Source: Gemmatimonas sp. (GTDB lineage: Bacteria > Gemmatimonadota > Gemmatimonadetes > Gemmatimonadales > Gemmatimonadaceae). Taken from it: a stretch of 33,855 nucleotides of DNA. The notes beneath the pieces are model-generated. The model ran no database searches. It was not told the DNA's origin and saw nothing but the letters and a program-made list of their open reading frames with translations. Shown one piece after another: positions 32,970-33,855 of the stretch (positions are counted from its first letter, which is position 1; the number at the start of each line of letters is the position of its first letter). The DNA lies in NCBI GenBank assembly GCA_011390805.1, contig JAABRT010000035.1, positions 1 to 33,855 of the forward strand, written 5' to 3'. Both the position numbers and the translations under genes were made by a program.

Positions 32970-33599
32970 TTAACCATCGGTGTCACCTAACGCTGAGTTG
33001 CCGATCGAGGCGAGCGTAAGGCGCATCCACGCGGGTACTTGAAGCGCAGCAGCTGTAAGCGCCTTCCTGTCGCGCGCCGAGAGATGACGTGCTGCGACAC
33101 GAGCGACGTCAGCGGCACCGGCCGGCCCCACATGACGCAGAGCCTGAACGACGGTGCCGGCCGCAGTGCCCGGCGCAACCAGATGTTTGGGCGAGGCGTG
33201 GCGCACATCGATCACGCGTTTGCCCAGCACGACGCGACGGGACGGGCCGTCGGTGAGATAGGTGTGCTTGGCCGGAACCTGCGTCGAGAGGCCAAGTGCG
33301 TTCGCCGCGCGTGCGCCGTCGATTTGCAGCCGCGAGTCTGTCTCGCGCACCAGCGCCTGCGCAACGACGTCGGGCGCTGGAGAAAGTGGGCCAAGCTTTG
33401 GATGGACTGTAGGGAAATCATACAGGCCACGGGCGAGGCGGCGGAGCGTTCCGTGCTTCACAAGTCGAGAGAGCGCCTGATCGACTGCTGTGCGTGCACC
33501 GATGTCCAAAAAGTCCTGAGGCGTGAAGACGCCCCCCCGCCCGCCGGCGCGAGCGCGTCGCATAATCTGGTCTGGCACGGACGACGCGAAGACTTTCAT
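32970..33599 (-). CDS. DUF6088 (AbiEi antitoxin-like) protein
   Basis: A 209-residue protein from ATG 33599. Residues 1-60 form a winged-helix-like N-terminus: IMRRARAGGRGGVFTPQDFLDIGARTAVDQALSRLVKHGTLRRLARGLYDFP, the hallmark of DUF6088/AbiEi-type antitoxins. The rest (LQIDGARAANALGLSTQVP, YLTDGPSRRVVLGKRVIDVRHA) matches the family's C-terminal part. An ATG at 33632 is an alternative start, but the dyad at 33605-33628 lies between the two, and family members start near the shorter form. The usual nucleotidyltransferase toxin (AbiEii) is not on either side: Doc lies downstream and an intron end upstream. Confidence 0.82.
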   Translation of the reverse strand: MKVFASSVPDQIMRRARAGGRGGVFTPQDFLDIGARTAVDQALSRLVKHGTLRRLARGLYDFPTVHPKLGPLSPAPDVVAQALVRETDSRLQIDGARAANALGLSTQVPAKHTYLTDGPSRRVVLGKRVIDVRHASPKHLVAPGTAAGTVVQALRHVGPAGAADVARVAARHLSARDRKALTAAALQVPAWMRLTLASIGNSALGDTDG

Positions 33600-33604
33600 A
33601 ATGT

Positions 33605-33628
33605 CAGAAAATACTGTATGTTTTTCTG
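33605..33628. promoter_or_regulatory. Dyad operator upstream of the DUF6088 gene
   Basis: CAGAAAA (33605-33611) and TTTTCTG (33622-33628) form an inverted repeat around an inner ATACTGTAT dyad. It starts 6 bp upstream of the chosen start codon. AbiEi-type antitoxins repress their own promoters by binding such repeats, so an operator is likely. Confidence 0.55.
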
Positions 33629-33632
33629 CCAT

Positions 33633-33780
33633 GCAAGGTGCCAGCCTGCGGTCACCAGTTCAAGCGGATACGCGCTGGCTCGACGCCGTTATCGTCAGGC
33701 ACTGAGTCTGCGGTCGCCTCTATTCCGTGGAGCGACTGCCGTTGAGTTTCACGCCGCATTGGGCTCCGTTGTGGGCTCAA
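33633..33780. other. Intergenic stretch between DUF6088 gene and intron end
   Basis: About 150 bp with no coding frame I can support and no recognisable site. It would be the 3' exon flank of the minus-strand group II intron. Confidence 0.4.
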
Positions 33781-33855
33781 TCGGGATAGGGAGTCGGGGA
33801 GGATGTTCCCCGACTTCCCTCCCACACCACCGGACATGCGGGACCGCATCCGGCG
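33781..33855 (-). other. 3' end of a group IIC-like intron (domains V and VI), truncated by the window edge
   Basis: On the minus strand the sequence begins CGCCGGATGCG-GTCC-CGCA-TG-TCCGGTG. This folds as a domain V hairpin with a CGC catalytic triad, a four-base loop and a two-base bulge, as in bacterial IIC introns. It is followed by TGTGGGAGGG and a domain VI hairpin (AGTCGGGGA pairs with TCCCCGACT), then CCCTATCCCGATT, typical of the 3' ends of these introns. The intron-encoded reverse transcriptase would lie beyond 33855. IIC introns usually insert next to terminators or attC sites. Confidence 0.7.

Noticed and set aside
29797-33855. Chromosomal integron cassette array with attC sites
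   Set aside because: The repeats lack paired RYYYAAC and GTTRRRY ends and instead carry tRNA 3' halves. A few GCCT/GTCAGGC-like pieces near 33700 do not form an attC. No integron integrase is in the window.
1-33855. CRISPR arrays, complete tRNA or rRNA genes, transposase genes
   Set aside because: I searched by eye and found no regularly spaced repeats, no complete cloverleaf and no transposase motifs. Only the two tRNA-Gly 3' fragments are visible.

Overview
The window looks like a chromosomal segment of a high-GC, outer-membrane-bearing bacterium, most likely a member of the Gemmatimonadota. This is inferred from the gene types (OmpA-family porin, LpxL-type acyltransferase, MtgA, DUF4403 lipoprotein, RCC1-repeat lipoprotein, 6-bladed propeller, GH68 lipoproteins) and not from a marker gene.

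Positions 1-9601 are ordinary chromosome. They hold a CDF cation transporter, an OmpA-family protein ending at a strong UUCG-loop terminator, an envelope pair (LpxL-type acyltransferase, then the MtgA transglycosylase), an RCC1-repeat lipoprotein, a FabG-like reductase, a DUF4403 lipoprotein, a stand-alone CheB with a zinc-ribbon tail, and a SpoT-like HD hydrolase. From 9602 to 10138 there is a gene-free stretch that contains a 206-bp imperfect palindrome.

Positions 10139-19820 form one tightly packed seven-gene operon, the most interesting block. It encodes a GabT-like aminotransferase, a nitrilase-superfamily amidase, a VOC protein, a very long Orn/Lys/Arg-decarboxylase-like PLP enzyme, an ATP-grasp ligase (ATGA overlap with the previous gene), a C45-type amide hydrolase or acyltransferase, and a succinate-semialdehyde-type dehydrogenase. 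Read together they could make an amine from an amino acid, conjugate it through an amide bond, deaminate and oxidise the free end, and hydrolyse the amide. This resembles the gamma-glutamyl-putrescine (Puu) pathway but is built from different enzyme families. The substrate is unknown.

Positions 19888-25394 hold two tandem GH68 (levansucrase or fructofuranosidase) lipoproteins and a 5'-truncated FISUMP-domain gene. They lie between two direct copies of the 116-bp 3' end of a class C beta-lactamase-like serine hydrolase gene; the complete gene is at the right. A membrane-anchored AraC-family regulator (25540-26667) lies upstream of the hydrolase on the same strand, and an ankyrin-type protein is divergent from it.

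Positions 28343-33855 are an accessory island. It contains a VapBC pair, a DUF433/DUF5615 pair, a 6-bladed propeller lipoprotein or secreted protein, an antitoxin plus Doc/Fic pair, and an apparently unpartnered DUF6088 (AbiEi-like) protein. Two approximately 245-bp direct repeats, each beginning with the 3' half of a tRNA-Gly(CCC) gene, bracket the DUF433-to-propeller segment and look like integration footprints. The right edge carries domains V and VI of a group IIC-like intron on the minus strand; the rest of the intron lies outside the window.
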